Positions 40,624-50,347 are shown, numbered from the stretch's first letter. The stretch: 64,000 nt of DNA from an uncultured Xylophilus sp. (GCA_913776965.1 CAJYQL010000025.1:1-64000), one strand, 5' to 3'. The notes: generated by a model from the letters alone, not told the origin. Made by a program: numbers and translations.

Positions 40624-41466
40624 TCACAGCGTCGTCTTCAGCAGCGCGCCCTTGAAGAGGATCGGCCCGGTCGGCCCGCCGCCAGCCGGTGCGCCGCCCT
40701 TGGGCTCCAGCGAGATCGCCAGCTGCGGCACCGGCGCAACCTGTGCCTCGGCGGCGGTCAGGCGGCTCAGCGGTGCGTTCGTGCCCATCACGCCCAGCGA
40801 CTGCGGGCTGCCGCCCGGCGGCAGCGCCCAGAGTTCGAGCGATTGGTCGGCCGTCTCCTGGAACCCGCTGCCGACGCGCTTGAGCGTCAGGCTGCGCCGA
40901 ACCGGATCGAAGGTGACCAGCACCGCCGGGGCGGCCTGGTCGTTCGACAGCACGGCGACGTATTCGATCTGCGGTGTCGTCTGCAGCTGCGCGCTCAGCG
41001 TTTGCTTCTCGCGGGTGGCCTGCGCCAGGTTCTGCGACGCGAGCGCCAGCGCCGCGCCGCGCCGGTCGGCTTCGCCGTCGAGCCGGATGCCGACCACCAC
41101 CGCCACCACGGTCGCGAGCGCCCCGGCGAACGCCGCACCCCGCCACAGGCCGAGCGACCGTCGCAGCCGCGCGAGCAGATCGTCGGCCGGGCCGGCAGCG
41201 GCACGCGGCGCCGGTGCATTCGCGGCCGGCAGGCGCGACGGCAGCTGGTTCTCGATCCGCTTCCAGACGTTCGGGCCGGGCACATGGGCCGGCTGCAGTT
41301 CGGTCAGCGCCGCGAGCGTCTCCTGCCAATAGAGCGCCCGGGCGCGCACGCCGGGGTTGTCGCGGGCCATCTGCTCGAAGCGGCGCCGTGCGCCCGCGCG
41401 CAGGGTGCCGAGCGCATGGCTGGCCGCCAGCTGGTCGAGCAGGTTGGGGTGGCGCAGCAGGTTCAT
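40624..41466 (-). CDS. RskA-type anti-sigma factor
   Basis: 280 residues. The cytoplasmic N-terminus (LLDQLAASHALGTLRAGARRRFEQ) is the sigma-binding anti-sigma domain. One membrane helix follows at about residues 112-130 (AAFAGALATVVAVVVGI). The periplasmic part carries the RskA C-terminal domain with ELWALPPGGSPQSLGVM and LAISLEPKGGAP, which are highly characteristic. It holds the adjacent ECF sigma factor inactive until a signal causes its proteolysis. It is 39 bases downstream of the sigma gene, in one operon. Confidence 0.9.
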   Translation of the reverse strand: MNLLRHPNLLDQLAASHALGTLRAGARRRFEQMARDNPGVRARALYWQETLAALTELQPAHVPGPNVWKRIENQLPSRLPAANAPAPRAAAGPADDLLARLRRSLGLWRGAAFAGALATVVAVVVGIRLDGEADRRGAALALASQNLAQATREKQTLSAQLQTTPQIEYVAVLSNDQAAPAVLVTFDPVRRSLTLKRVGSGFQETADQSLELWALPPGGSPQSLGVMGTNAPLSRLTAAEAQVAPVPQLAISLEPKGGAPAGGGPTGPILFKGALLKTTL

Positions 41467-41505
41467 GGTTCGTCCTCTCGTGCTCTCGATTTGCGGGCGA
41501 CCGGA

Positions 41506-42093
41506 TCAGCCCGCGTAACGCGCCATGCAGCCGCGCAGCTGTTCCAGGCCCCGGCGGATCCAGGTCTTCACCGTCCCGAGCGGCAGCTGCAGCTGGTCCG
41601 ACAGTTCGCCGTGGCTCAGGTCGCGCAGGTAGGCCAGGCTCACCACCTCGCGCTGCTTGGCTTCCAGCCGCGACAGGCACTGGTGCAGCGCCCAGGCCTG
41701 CTCGCTCGCATGGGCCGCGTCCAGCGGGTCGGTACCGTCGCCGGCCACCGTCTCCTGGATGAAGTCGTCCAGCTCCACGCCCTGGTCGGCCCGCTCGCTG
41801 GTGCGCCGACGCAGGAAATCCAGTCCCCGGCTGCGCACGATCACGCCCATCCAGGCCATCGGCGGGCTGAGGGCGGCGCGGTAGTCGCCTGCGATGCGCC
41901 AGATATTCAGATAGGCGTCCTGCAGCACATCCTCCGCCCAGCTTCGGTTGCCCGTCACCTTGACCGCCAAGCCGTACAGCTTGGACGATGTCAGGTCGTA
42001 GAGTTCCTTCAGCGCAGCCTGCGCGGCGGAATCCTGGACGGCGATGCGGTGCATGAGGGCGATGAGATGGTCGTCGGAGCGGTCGTGCGGCAT
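41506..42093 (-). CDS. ECF RNA polymerase sigma factor (SigK/RpoE type)
   Basis: 195 residues from ATG 42093 (MPHDRSDDHLIALMHRIA). Region 2 is ALKELYDLTSSKLYGLAVKVTGNRSWAEDVLQDAYLNIWR, region 4 REVVSLAYLRDLSHGELSDQLQLPLGTVKTWIRRGLEQLR. It pairs with the RskA-type anti-sigma downstream. Such pairs control oxidative or envelope stress genes in betaproteobacteria. The target genes are not visible here; a promoter autoregulated by it may lie in the 111-bp gap to ppnP. Confidence 0.92.
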   Translation of the reverse strand: MPHDRSDDHLIALMHRIAVQDSAAQAALKELYDLTSSKLYGLAVKVTGNRSWAEDVLQDAYLNIWRIAGDYRAALSPPMAWMGVIVRSRGLDFLRRRTSERADQGVELDDFIQETVAGDGTDPLDAAHASEQAWALHQCLSRLEAKQREVVSLAYLRDLSHGELSDQLQLPLGTVKTWIRRGLEQLRGCMARYAG

Positions 42094-42204
42094 GGCGGCG
42101 ATTGTGGCCGAGCGCCGGCCGTTCCCGGGGATACGCACCGGGCGGGCCGACGGATGCGGCGGCACCTAAAATCGCGGGTTTTGTCTCCAGCCGAGAAGCG
42201 CACC

Positions 42205-43892
<1,688 letters not shown>

Positions 43893-43907
43893 CGCAGGAA
43901 ACAAGCG

Positions 43908-43924
43908 ACGGGCCGTTGGCCCGT
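43908..43924 (+). terminator. Hairpin terminator candidate after argG
   Basis: ACGGGCC-GTT-GGCCCGT, a perfect 7-bp stem with a 3-base loop. It is followed by CAGCTTCC, without a true T-run, so termination may be partial. Confidence 0.6.
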
Positions 43925-44376
43925 CAGCTTCCGTGCACCGCGCGGGGGCACATCGCCGTCCTGGACTGGCGCGCGAGTCGTGCGGCGCAGCGCCCTCACA
44001 TTGCGAGCGCCCCGAGGAACGCCGTTCCCGCCAAGTCCGAGGGCGTCATTGGTGCTGCCCACATCTGCAAAAGGCTTGCGATGAAGGCGGCCTCTGGATC
44101 GGCGGGAAGGCAGCAGACCTTGACTGTCGCCCCCACCGGTGGCAACGGTGAACTGCCACCCGCTACGAAGGTTGAAGAGTGCTCGACTGACTTTTGGTCC
44201 GTGAACTAAACCACCGGCTAATAGGCCATCGATTCATCAATTTCGCAGTGCTTCGCTATCAATCCGCGCCACTGCTGTAGTTCCCACCTTGGATGCTGCC
44301 AAGCGCCGGGCGAAGAGCCAAGCGGCCATCACGGCGCGGGTCCAACAGACAATGATTAGGTAATAGCGAATTCAAG
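43925..44376. other. Junction between argG and the cassette array, no supported gene
   Basis: About 450 bases. A plus-strand frame of 97 codons (43916-44209) and a minus-strand frame exist but neither has protein-like sequence, a ribosome site or coding bias. No attC-type core (GTTRRRY) could be recognised before 44429. It may be decayed cassette DNA or the chromosome edge of the integron. Confidence 0.4.
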
Positions 44377-44435
44377 GCGTCCAAAGTTTTACTCGTGCGG
44401 CGCCGCGAGGCGTCCGCTTGAAAATGGGGTTAGGC
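44377..44435 (-). repeat. Degenerate terminal attC site
   Basis: The cassette-side core is intact (GTTAGGC at 44429-44435, overlapping the stop of the last cassette gene) and an arm CGTCCGCTTG is present. The other half has lost its RYYYAAC core and most pairing; a GCGGCGCCGC palindrome marks the centre. It closes the array but probably no longer recombines. Confidence 0.55.
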
Positions 44436-44897
44436 TGTTGTCTTGCCAAAGAAAAGAAAGGCATAGGCAAAGCTTGCGCCATAAAACAGCCAGCACCCCA
44501 GGAAAATTTTGCTCTCCCACAAAGGCCGCAACCCTGAAAGCTGTTTTTTCCTAAGTCGCTCAGGCAGGAGTAACTGCCTTATTCGGACTGCCGCCTCGTC
44601 CGACTCGCGCTCTATCCGAGTCTCGAGCGCCTTTGCCAACTTAGTGAAAGACTTTCGCTCCGTATAACGGCTTTTGACCCGTTCGCCGAAGAGGACGACC
44701 GTAATGCCGTAAGCGACGGACTGAAATATGGGCTGAGGTACTCCCCAGCAGCCGACTGTCGAGAGGAAAAGCCATATTCCTTCGTCGTGAAGCACTCGGC
44801 GGTACTCGATGATGTGGGTGTCGAACTCCTTGAGTGCCTCATCTACGGTCGGCAAATCTGCGAGGCTCAGCGGCTGCGTTTCACTCGACGATTGCAT
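44430..44897 (-). CDS. Integron cassette 6: membrane protein of unknown function
   Basis: 155 residues from ATG 44897. A soluble N-terminal part (LPTVDEALKEFDTHIIEYRR) is followed by two hydrophobic segments at about 42-70 (GIWLFLSTVGCWGVPQPIF...YGITVVLFG) and 134-150 (IFLGCWLFYGASFAYAFLFF) around a charged cytoplasmic-like helix. The stop overlaps the degenerate attC core. Base composition is lower in GC than the chromosome around it, as usual for cassettes. No family is recognised. Confidence 0.7.
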   Translation of the reverse strand: MQSSSETQPLSLADLPTVDEALKEFDTHIIEYRRVLHDEGIWLFLSTVGCWGVPQPIFQSVAYGITVVLFGERVKSRYTERKSFTKLAKALETRIERESDEAAVRIRQLLLPERLRKKQLSGLRPLWESKIFLGCWLFYGASFAYAFLFFGKTTA

Positions 44898-44914
44898 GCT
44901 TCAAGGTTTCTGGC

Positions 44915-44975
44915 TCCTAACGTTCGACGTGAGGGGCCTGCCGAAGGGCAGGTTCCCTTGACGGAAGGGTCAGGC
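44915..44975 (-). repeat. attC site A (cassettes 5/6)
   Basis: 61 bp. Plus-strand ends are TCCTAAC (44915) and GTCAGGC (44969), i.e. minus-strand core GTTAGGA with the partner GCCTGAC. Internal arms GAGGGGCCTGCC...GGCAGGTTCCC form the stem. One core base differs from the GTTRRRY consensus partner. Confidence 0.8.
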
Positions 44976-45428
44976 ATCGCGCAATTTGCGAACAACCACG
45001 GGCAACGGCGCAGCGGGCCAGAGTTGAAGGTGATAGCGATCATTGCCTTCCAATCCGTCTTCGGACAGCGTATCCAGCTCTGCAAAGCACGCACGAACCC
45101 GATAACTTCCGGGTTCAACTCGGATGCGCGCTGCAACTGGACAGTAGTCGGTACAGCCCGCAATGACAAGATGCGGGCTTGTGACTTCCAGCGAGCACTC
45201 GACTACGTGTTGCCAAGCCCTCAAGTCGAGCGCTGGCTCGACGGCGAGAACCTCGACTGATACCGGAACGTCCATGTTCCGAACGGTGCGAATGCCGACC
45301 GTTCCAGGTGCGACCGCGAGAAGCCGGTCGACGGCTTCTTCAGTCCAGGACTCGGACAAATCGCCTTTAGCGGCCTCATCCTGCAAAGAGAACTGGAAGT
45401 AGTCGGCGAAGAGGTTGAATGTGTGCAT
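44970..45428 (-). CDS. Integron cassette 5: conserved unknown protein
   Basis: 152 residues from ATG 45428 (MHTFNLFADYFQFSLQDEAA). The sequence has GDLSESWTEEAVDRLLAVAPG, a beta-rich VPVSVEVLAVEPALDL centre and the C-terminal SEDGLEGNDRYHLQLWP. I recall similar proteins in cassettes and next to competence or toxin loci (ComJ-like layout), but cannot assign the family with confidence. The stop overlaps attC A and the start is 10 bases from attC B, the normal cassette packing. Confidence 0.7.
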   Translation of the reverse strand: MHTFNLFADYFQFSLQDEAAKGDLSESWTEEAVDRLLAVAPGTVGIRTVRNMDVPVSVEVLAVEPALDLRAWQHVVECSLEVTSPHLVIAGCTDYCPVAARIRVEPGSYRVRACFAELDTLSEDGLEGNDRYHLQLWPAAPLPVVVRKLRDA

Positions 45429-45438
45429 CTTGATCGAT

Positions 45439-45507
45439 GCCTAACGTTCGACGTAAGGGGCGGCTTGCGGCTTGCCGCAAGACGTCCCCTTGACGGAGGG
45501 GTTAGGG
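45439..45507 (-). repeat. attC site B (cassettes 4/5)
   Basis: 69 bp with GCCTAAC (45439) and GTTAGGG (45501) at the ends. Arms AAGGGGCG..CTTGCGGCTTGCCGCAAG..CGTCCCCTT form an imperfect palindrome. It shares the CTAACGTTCGACGT side with site A. Confidence 0.85.
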
Positions 45508-45523
45508 AACGCGTTGCGCCGCA

Positions 45524-45961
45524 CTAGTTACCCGAAAGAACAACGACTGCCTCATGGCGAGCCGAGGCTTGCGCCAAGAACTGCAGCAAAGGCTGATAAA
45601 GCCAAGTATCGGCTCCGTGACCACTAGCTGAAAGGACGGTGTGAAGCCCAAGCTCACCCATTGATGCCAGATCGGCGGCCATAGCTTCGACTGCCGCGAC
45701 ACCGTGAAATGCAACCATGGGATCACCTGTTAAATCCTCTTCGCTGCGCAGGTCTCCAACGAAGAGCCTGCCCAACTGTCCCTGTGGCTTCGCTTCGCCG
45801 ATTGAGTACTCCCAGGCGGGCAGTGAGTCTTGGGCATCGAGCGAGCGTGCTTCCGAGACGCCGGCATCTTGCATCGCCTGATACCAATCAGATTTGGACT
45901 TGGCCTCCTGAAAGAGCGACTCAGTCTTCGATTGAACGACGTAAAGCGTACCGATAGCCAC
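45524..45961 (-). CDS. Integron cassette 4: unknown soluble protein
   Basis: 145 residues from ATG 45961 (MAIGTLYVVQSKTESLFQEA). The sequence is alpha/beta, with LPAWEYSIGEAKPQGQLGRL and GLHTVLSASGHGADTWLYQPL as the most characteristic segments; the last includes an SGHGAD turn. No known motif is identified. It starts 7 bases from attC C and ends before attC B. Confidence 0.65.
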   Translation of the reverse strand: MAIGTLYVVQSKTESLFQEAKSKSDWYQAMQDAGVSEARSLDAQDSLPAWEYSIGEAKPQGQLGRLFVGDLRSEEDLTGDPMVAFHGVAAVEAMAADLASMGELGLHTVLSASGHGADTWLYQPLLQFLAQASARHEAVVVLSGN

Positions 45962-45968
45962 TTGAGTT

Positions 45969-46040
45969 CCCTAACGTTTGACATGAGAGGCGCTTGGAGG
46001 CCGAAGGCCGGAAAGCGTCCTCTCGATGGAAGAGTTAGGC
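45969..46040 (-). repeat. attC site C (cassettes 3/4)
   Basis: 72 bp with CCCTAAC (45969) and GTTAGGC (46034). It has arms GAGAGGCGCTT...AAGCGTCCTCTC. It resembles site D closely (CTAACGTTTGACATGAGAGGCG at one end in both). Confidence 0.88.
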
Positions 46041-46089
46041 GTCGCGTTGCCTCTCTCGCGAGGCCCTGGTTCTTCTGGAACTGAAGCAC

Positions 46090-46395
46090 TCACCTCGTGC
46101 CGCCCCTCTGCTGAATGACAGCATCGGCCACTTCCTTCGGTGCCGCAACGACTTCTGCTTGACTGGCAATTTTCTGAATCTCTGCCTCTGATAGAGGCTT
46201 GCCTTTGAGTTCAGTGGCTCTGGCTAGAAGCGCAGAAAGCGCGGGTATGTAGACGAGGACAAGTTTGTTTGGGTTGCTCTTGGCGGCCTGAACTGCATAC
46301 GGGCCGACATCTCCAACTTCGAGAGTTTCCGCTGCCATTGAAGATCCTGTCGCTGCGAGAAGTGAACTGAGGAGAACCGATGAAATCCGCTTCAT
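46090..46395 (-). CDS. Integron cassette 3: small exported protein
   Basis: 101 residues from ATG 46395 (MKRISSVLLSSLLAATGSSM). A signal peptide is evident: two basic residues, a hydrophobic core SVLLSSLLAATGS, and AMA/AAE-type cleavage near residue 22. The mature part is helical and Ala/Lys/Glu-rich (SNPNKLVLVYIPALSALLAR, SEAEIQKIASQAEVVAAPKE). It is predicted to be periplasmic. Unknown function. A longer frame from 46431 begins inside attC D and is rejected. Confidence 0.7.
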   Translation of the reverse strand: MKRISSVLLSSLLAATGSSMAAETLEVGDVGPYAVQAAKSNPNKLVLVYIPALSALLARATELKGKPLSEAEIQKIASQAEVVAAPKEVADAVIQQRGGTR

Positions 46396-46401
46396 TTCGA
46401 C

Positions 46402-46473
46402 GCCTAACGTTTGACATGAGAGGCGGCGCAAGGGCGCAGCCCTTGTGACGTCCTCTCGATGGAAGGGTTAGGC
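46402..46473 (-). repeat. attC site D (cassettes 2/3)
   Basis: 72 bp with GCCTAAC (46402) and GTTAGGC (46467). Arms GAGAGGCGGC...GACGTCCTCTC; the centre AAGGGCGCAGCCCTT is palindromic. Confidence 0.9.
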
Positions 46474-46878
46474 GCTGCCATCGAGGTCTCGTGCATCTTC
46501 GATTGATGCCCAGTCTTTCATATCGGTGACTACGCGCTTGGCAACAAAGTCAAAGACGTCATCAAACGTCTCGGAAACGATGTTCCAGGTTCGTGGCGAT
46601 TCGCTCGACCCTGACCCGAATACCGGGTGAAAACAAATGACGCGATTCGCTACCTTTCCGTTATGAATCTCCAACCCCGCGAAATCATCGCAGTCTTGCC
46701 GTTGCGCGAATACCAAGACTTAACCGCGACTCACATCTTCTCGTGCAAAAGCGCGAGCGGCGAAAGCAAACTGATCAGGCTGTGTGAAGAAATGCCACGG
46801 CGTGAAGTGAACGAGTTCCTGGCACAGGAACCACCGCAGAGCATTGGGCCAATCGGAGCTGACTTTTGATCGATGCAT
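46468..46878 (-). pseudogene. Integron cassette 2 gene interrupted by in-frame TAA
   Basis: From ATG 46878 (MHRSKVSSDWPNALRWFLCQ) the frame runs 52 codons to TAA at 46722-46720, then continues in the same frame to 46468 without further stops. Both halves look like one protein: LVHFTPWHFFTQPDQFAFAARAF before the stop and VFAQRQDCDDFAGLEIHNG after it, ending VTDMKDWASIEDARDLDGSA. The second half resembles the C-terminal part of a conserved hypothetical family with FAGLE and WNIV motifs. CAA to TAA is the simplest change. A TTG at 46716 could restart translation. Confidence 0.75.
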
Positions 46879-46895
46879 GGTGGCTTTCTTGCGCC

Positions 46896-46955
46896 GCCTA
46901 ACGCCTGAGTTAAGCCGCGCCGCGTAGCGGCGTCGGCTTGGACGAATTGTTAGGC
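46896..46955 (-). repeat. attC site E, aadA-like
   Basis: 60 bp with GCCTAAC (46896) and GTTAGGC (46949). The arms GCCGCGCCGC/GCGGCGTCGGC give a near-perfect hairpin. It closely resembles, from memory, the 60-bp attC of aadA cassettes of class 1 integrons. Confidence 0.92.
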
Positions 46956-47336
46956 CTGTGCGCTGCCATACCGCACCAGAGCATTTGTTGGTGGAAGCGT
47001 ATCAGGCGTTTCGCCGCCATCAATCGACCACAGATCCAGCCCGGCAAGTAATCCGCCTTGGGCAAACACGAAGGCGCCATTGAGATGGCCAGCTGCGCTC
47101 CGCCACTGAAAATCAGAGCGGACATTCATGCCACCTCTGGGAGGCACTTTGCCAGCTACGGAAAAGTCGATGCTTGCACATCCGCAGGGGCAAAGCCGAC
47201 GAACGCGCGCCAGCTTGAGTTGTTCCAAGTAGGCGGCGTTGTCCGCTTCGCCATGCGCGAGCAGCCACCGAACCAGCGCGACTTCCTCAGCCGTCAGAGC
47301 CCGATCAACTTCAATGGCTGAAGAGGTATGTGCCAC
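46950..47336 (-). CDS. Integron cassette 1: unknown protein next to attI
   Basis: 128 residues from ATG 47336 (MAHTSSAIEVDRALTAEEVA). Features are a helical N-terminus (VALVRWLLAHGEADNAAYLEQL), a CPCGCASIDF cluster with three Cys that may bind metal, and a DLWSIDGGETPDTLP end. The motif LCPCGCxSIDF followed by a GxxG region is found in several conserved cassette proteins as I remember them. The first cassette is the best expressed because it is closest to the promoter. Confidence 0.7.
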   Translation of the reverse strand: MAHTSSAIEVDRALTAEEVALVRWLLAHGEADNAAYLEQLKLARVRRLCPCGCASIDFSVAGKVPPRGGMNVRSDFQWRSAAGHLNGAFVFAQGGLLAGLDLWSIDGGETPDTLPPTNALVRYGSAQA

Positions 47337-47338
47337 AG

Positions 47339-47459
47339 GCCTAACTAGATTTAGACGACCACGATCCTAGCGCCGGCGGTCTGCCAAAACAACATCCATA
47401 GCGTCGCCGCGGGGAAAACACCACACCGTAGGCGTTTAGGCAAACCTAAAATTTCCCGG
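47339..47459 (-). other. attI site and cassette promoter region
   Basis: The minus-strand core GTTAGGC (47339-47345) marks the insertion point of cassette 1. A candidate Pc on the minus strand has TTGTTT (47392-47387), a 17-bp spacer and TAGGAT (47369-47364). Towards intI a TTTAGG-CAAA-CCTAAA palindrome (47435-47450) overlaps a TAAAAT-like -10 for the integrase. Confidence 0.7.
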
Positions 47460-48500
47460 ATGAATTCCTCGGCCGATGCCAACAATCGCACGCCCCTGCC
47501 ACCAGTACCCGTCGCCGCCCCCGCGCCTCCCAAACTGCTCGACCGTCTACGTGAGCACCTGCGCGTACGGCATTACAGCATCCGGACCGAAGCCGCCTAT
47601 GTGGACTGGGCCCGGCGATTCATCCTGTTCCACGGCAAACGCCATCCGCAGGACATGGGGGCAGCGGAGATCGAAGCCTTTCTGACACACCTCGCTGTCG
47701 ACCGGCAGGTATCGGCATCCACGCAAAATCAGGCCAAGGCGGCAATCTTGTACCTGTATAAGCAGGTGCTGGGTGTGGATCTTCCATGGCTCGACGAAGT
47801 GGTACAGGCCTAAACGCCGAAGCGCCTGCCGGTGGTACTGACGGCATCAGAGGTCAGGGAACTGTTATTGCATATGCACGGCACGCCTGGCCTGATTGCC
47901 CAATTACTTTACGGCACCGGAATGCGTCTGCTGGAAGCCCTGCGCCTGCGCGTCAAAGACGTGGAATTCGCACGGCGGGAAATCGTGATACGCGAAGGCA
48001 AAGGCAATAAGGACCGGATCACGGTATTGCCTGAAAACCTGATTCAACCGCTGCAGCTTCAATTGCAGAAAGCCCGATTACTGCACGAAAAAGATGTAGA
48101 GGCAGGGTTGGGCCGCGTCTATCTGCCGCATGCGTTGTCGGTCAAATATCCGCATGCCGACCGGAGCTGGGCTTGGCAGTATGTGTTTCCGTCGCCCGTG
48201 CGCTCCATGGACCCACGCCCCGATGCTGCGACGGGCCAACCGATGGAGCGGCGGCACCATGTGTATCCGGAATCGGTGCAACGCGCGGTGCGCGAAGCCG
48301 CCAAGCTGACGACGATCGATAAACCCGTTAGCCCGCATGTGCTGCGCCATTCGTTTGCGACCCATCTGCTGCAGGCCGGTTACGACATCCGCACCGTGCA
48401 GGAACTGCTGGGGCATGCCGATGTCAGCACGACCATGATCTACACCCACGTGCTCAACAAGGGTGGGCGCGGCATTCTCAGCCCGCTGGATGCGCTGTAG
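47460..48500 (+). pseudogene. intI: Integron integrase, interrupted by in-frame TAA
   Basis: The frame starts at ATG 47460 and is interrupted at codon 118 by TAA (47811-47813), then continues in frame to TAG 48500; GTG 47832 could restart. Together the 346 sense codons read as a complete IntI. The N-terminal core-binding domain is [22 protein letters not shown] and [14 protein letters not shown]. The catalytic domain has [16 protein letters not shown] (Arg) and [15 protein letters not shown] (His-Arg). The Tyr follows in [15 protein letters not shown]. The IntI-specific extra domain ([18 protein letters not shown]) is present before the His. The order of transcription, opposite to the cassettes, is the integron hallmark. 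It may be inactive or read through. Confidence 0.88.
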
Positions 48501-48571
48501 TCGCTACGGCGGCCATCGCAAATGCGCCATGCGGCCCTAAGGCACCGGGTGCCCGACAGAGCTCCTCCCGC

Positions 48572-49630
48572 TCAGACCACCACCGGCTCCGGCTCCAGCC
48601 GAATACCGAAGCGCTCGTACACGCTGGTCTGGATCGCCTTGGCCAGCGTCATCACCTCGCCGCCGGTTGCGCTCGTCTCCGTCCGGGCGACGCCGCGGTT
48701 CACCAAGACCAGCGCCTGCTTCTCGTACACGCCGGCGTTGCCGACCGACTTGCCCTTCCAGCCGCAGGCGTCGATCAGCCAGCCCGCTGCCAGCTTGATG
48801 GTGCCGTCGGGCATCGGGTAGTGCACGATCTTCGGGTCGCGGGCGATGATGTCGGCGCACTGTTCGGGCGTGACCGTCGGGTTCTTGAAGAAGCTGCCGG
48901 CGTTGCCGATGACGCGCGGGTCCGGCAGCTTGGCGCGGCGCACCTCGCAGACCCAGTCGAAGATCTGCCGCGCCGTGGGATGCTCCACGCCCTCCTCCTG
49001 CCGGCGGCGCTCCAGGTCGAGGTAGCCGAGCACCGGCGTCCACGGCCGCGGAAGCCGGAAGCGCACCCGCAGGATCAGCGCGCGGCCGGCCAGGCCCAGA
49101 TCGTTCGGGCCGGTGGCCGTGTGCTTGAAGATCGAATCCCGGTAGCCGAAGGCGCACTGCGCAGCATCGAGGGTGAACAGCCGGCCGGTCTGCAGGTCGA
49201 TCGCGTCGAGCGAATCGAAGCGGTCCTGCAATTCGACGCCGTAGGCGCCGATGTTCTGCACCGGGGATGCGCCTACGGTGCCCGGGATCAGCGCCAGGTT
49301 CTCCATGCCGGGAAAGCCCTGGGCCAGCGTCCACGCCACCGTGTCGTGCCAGTTTTCGCCGGCACCGGCCTCGACGATCCAGGCCTTGTCGGTCGCCTCG
49401 ACCAGCCGCCGCCCGCGGACCTCGACCTTCAGTACCAGCGGTTTCACGTCGCCGGTCAGCACGATGTTGCTGCCGCCGCCGAGCACGAAGCGCGGCATCG
49501 CCGCCAGCGCCGGGTCGGCCAGCACGGCGTGCACGTCCTCCTCGCCGCGGACGCGCACCAGCAGCGGGGCGCGGGCCACGATGCCGAAGGTGTTGTAGGG
49601 CTGCAGCGGGACGTTCTTCTCGACTAACAT
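48572..49630 (-). CDS. murB: UDP-N-acetylmuramate dehydrogenase
   Basis: 352 residues from ATG 49630 (MLVEKNVPLQPYNTFGI); an ATG three codons earlier is possible. FAD-binding motifs: FVLGGGSNIVLTGDV and GMENLALIPGTVGASPVQNIGAYG. NAGSFFKNPTVT carries the catalytic Ser of the type I enzymes, and the length and tyrosine loop agree. It reduces UDP-GlcNAc-enolpyruvate in peptidoglycan synthesis. It is alone and divergent from the protease gene. Confidence 0.96.
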   Translation of the reverse strand: MLVEKNVPLQPYNTFGIVARAPLLVRVRGEEDVHAVLADPALAAMPRFVLGGGSNIVLTGDVKPLVLKVEVRGRRLVEATDKAWIVEAGAGENWHDTVAWTLAQGFPGMENLALIPGTVGASPVQNIGAYGVELQDRFDSLDAIDLQTGRLFTLDAAQCAFGYRDSIFKHTATGPNDLGLAGRALILRVRFRLPRPWTPVLGYLDLERRRQEEGVEHPTARQIFDWVCEVRRAKLPDPRVIGNAGSFFKNPTVTPEQCADIIARDPKIVHYPMPDGTIKLAAGWLIDACGWKGKSVGNAGVYEKQALVLVNRGVARTETSATGGEVMTLAKAIQTSVYERFGIRLEPEPVVV

Positions 49631-49678
49631 GCGCCGCATTTTCGCACCTGCATCCCGGACCGGCGGGGTGTCCGACCG

Positions 49679-50347
49679 ATGCCCCTGCCCTTCCTTCCAA
49701 TCCGCCGCGGGGTCCTGGCCCTCGTGGCCTGCGCTCTGCTGCCCGGCGGGGCGAACGCCACCGCCACGGTGACGCTGGCCGGCATTCTCGGCAGCCGGGC
49801 GCTGCTGGTGGTGGACGGCCAGACGCGCACGCTCGGCGCGGGCGAGACCGCCGGCGGCGTGAAGGTGCTGGCCGTCGGCCGTGCCGATGCGACGGTCGAG
49901 ATCGCCGGGCGCCGCACCGTGCTGCAGCTCGGCGGCGCGCCGGCCACGGTCGGCGCCGCGGCACCGTCGAACGGCGGTGGCCGCCGCATCGCGATGGTGA
50001 GCGACGGCGCCGGCCACTTCCGGCCCGACGGCAGCATCAACGGCCGGCCGACGCAGTTCCTGGTCGATACCGGCGCCAGCACCGTCGCGCTCGGTCAGTC
50101 CGAGGCCGACCGGCTCGGCATCGACTACCGGCGCGGCACGCCGGTGAATATGAGCACCGCCAACGGCGTCGCTCAGGGCTGGCGCACCCGGCTGGCCACC
50201 GTGCGTGTCGGCGACGTGACGCTCTACGACGTGGACGCGGTGGTCACGCCGCAGCCGATGCCGTTCGTGCTGCTCGGCAACAGTTTCCTGAACCAGTTCC
50301 AGATGAACCGAACCAACGACGTGATGGTGCTGGAGCGCCGCTACTGA
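49679..50347 (+). CDS. Retropepsin-like aspartic protease, exported
   Basis: 222 residues with a signal peptide (LVACALLPGGANA). The C-terminal half is a single-lobed aspartic protease of the TIGR02281 clan AA type: QFLVDTGASTVALGQSEADRLG with the catalytic DTG, and FVLLGNSFLNQFQM. It should be periplasmic and dimeric, like retroviral proteases; substrates are unknown. It is divergent from murB with a 48-bp gap. Confidence 0.9.
   Translation: MPLPFLPIRRGVLALVACALLPGGANATATVTLAGILGSRALLVVDGQTRTLGAGETAGGVKVLAVGRADATVEIAGRRTVLQLGGAPATVGAAAPSNGGGRRIAMVSDGAGHFRPDGSINGRPTQFLVDTGASTVALGQSEADRLGIDYRRGTPVNMSTANGVAQGWRTRLATVRVGDVTLYDVDAVVTPQPMPFVLLGNSFLNQFQMNRTNDVMVLERRY

Noticed and set aside
43916..44209. 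97-codon plus-strand ORF after argG
   Set aside because: No ribosome site, low-complexity composition and no attC context; not supported as a gene.
46627..46869. 80-codon plus-strand ORF in cassette 2
   Set aside because: It is antisense to the recognisable cassette protein and points against all other cassettes.
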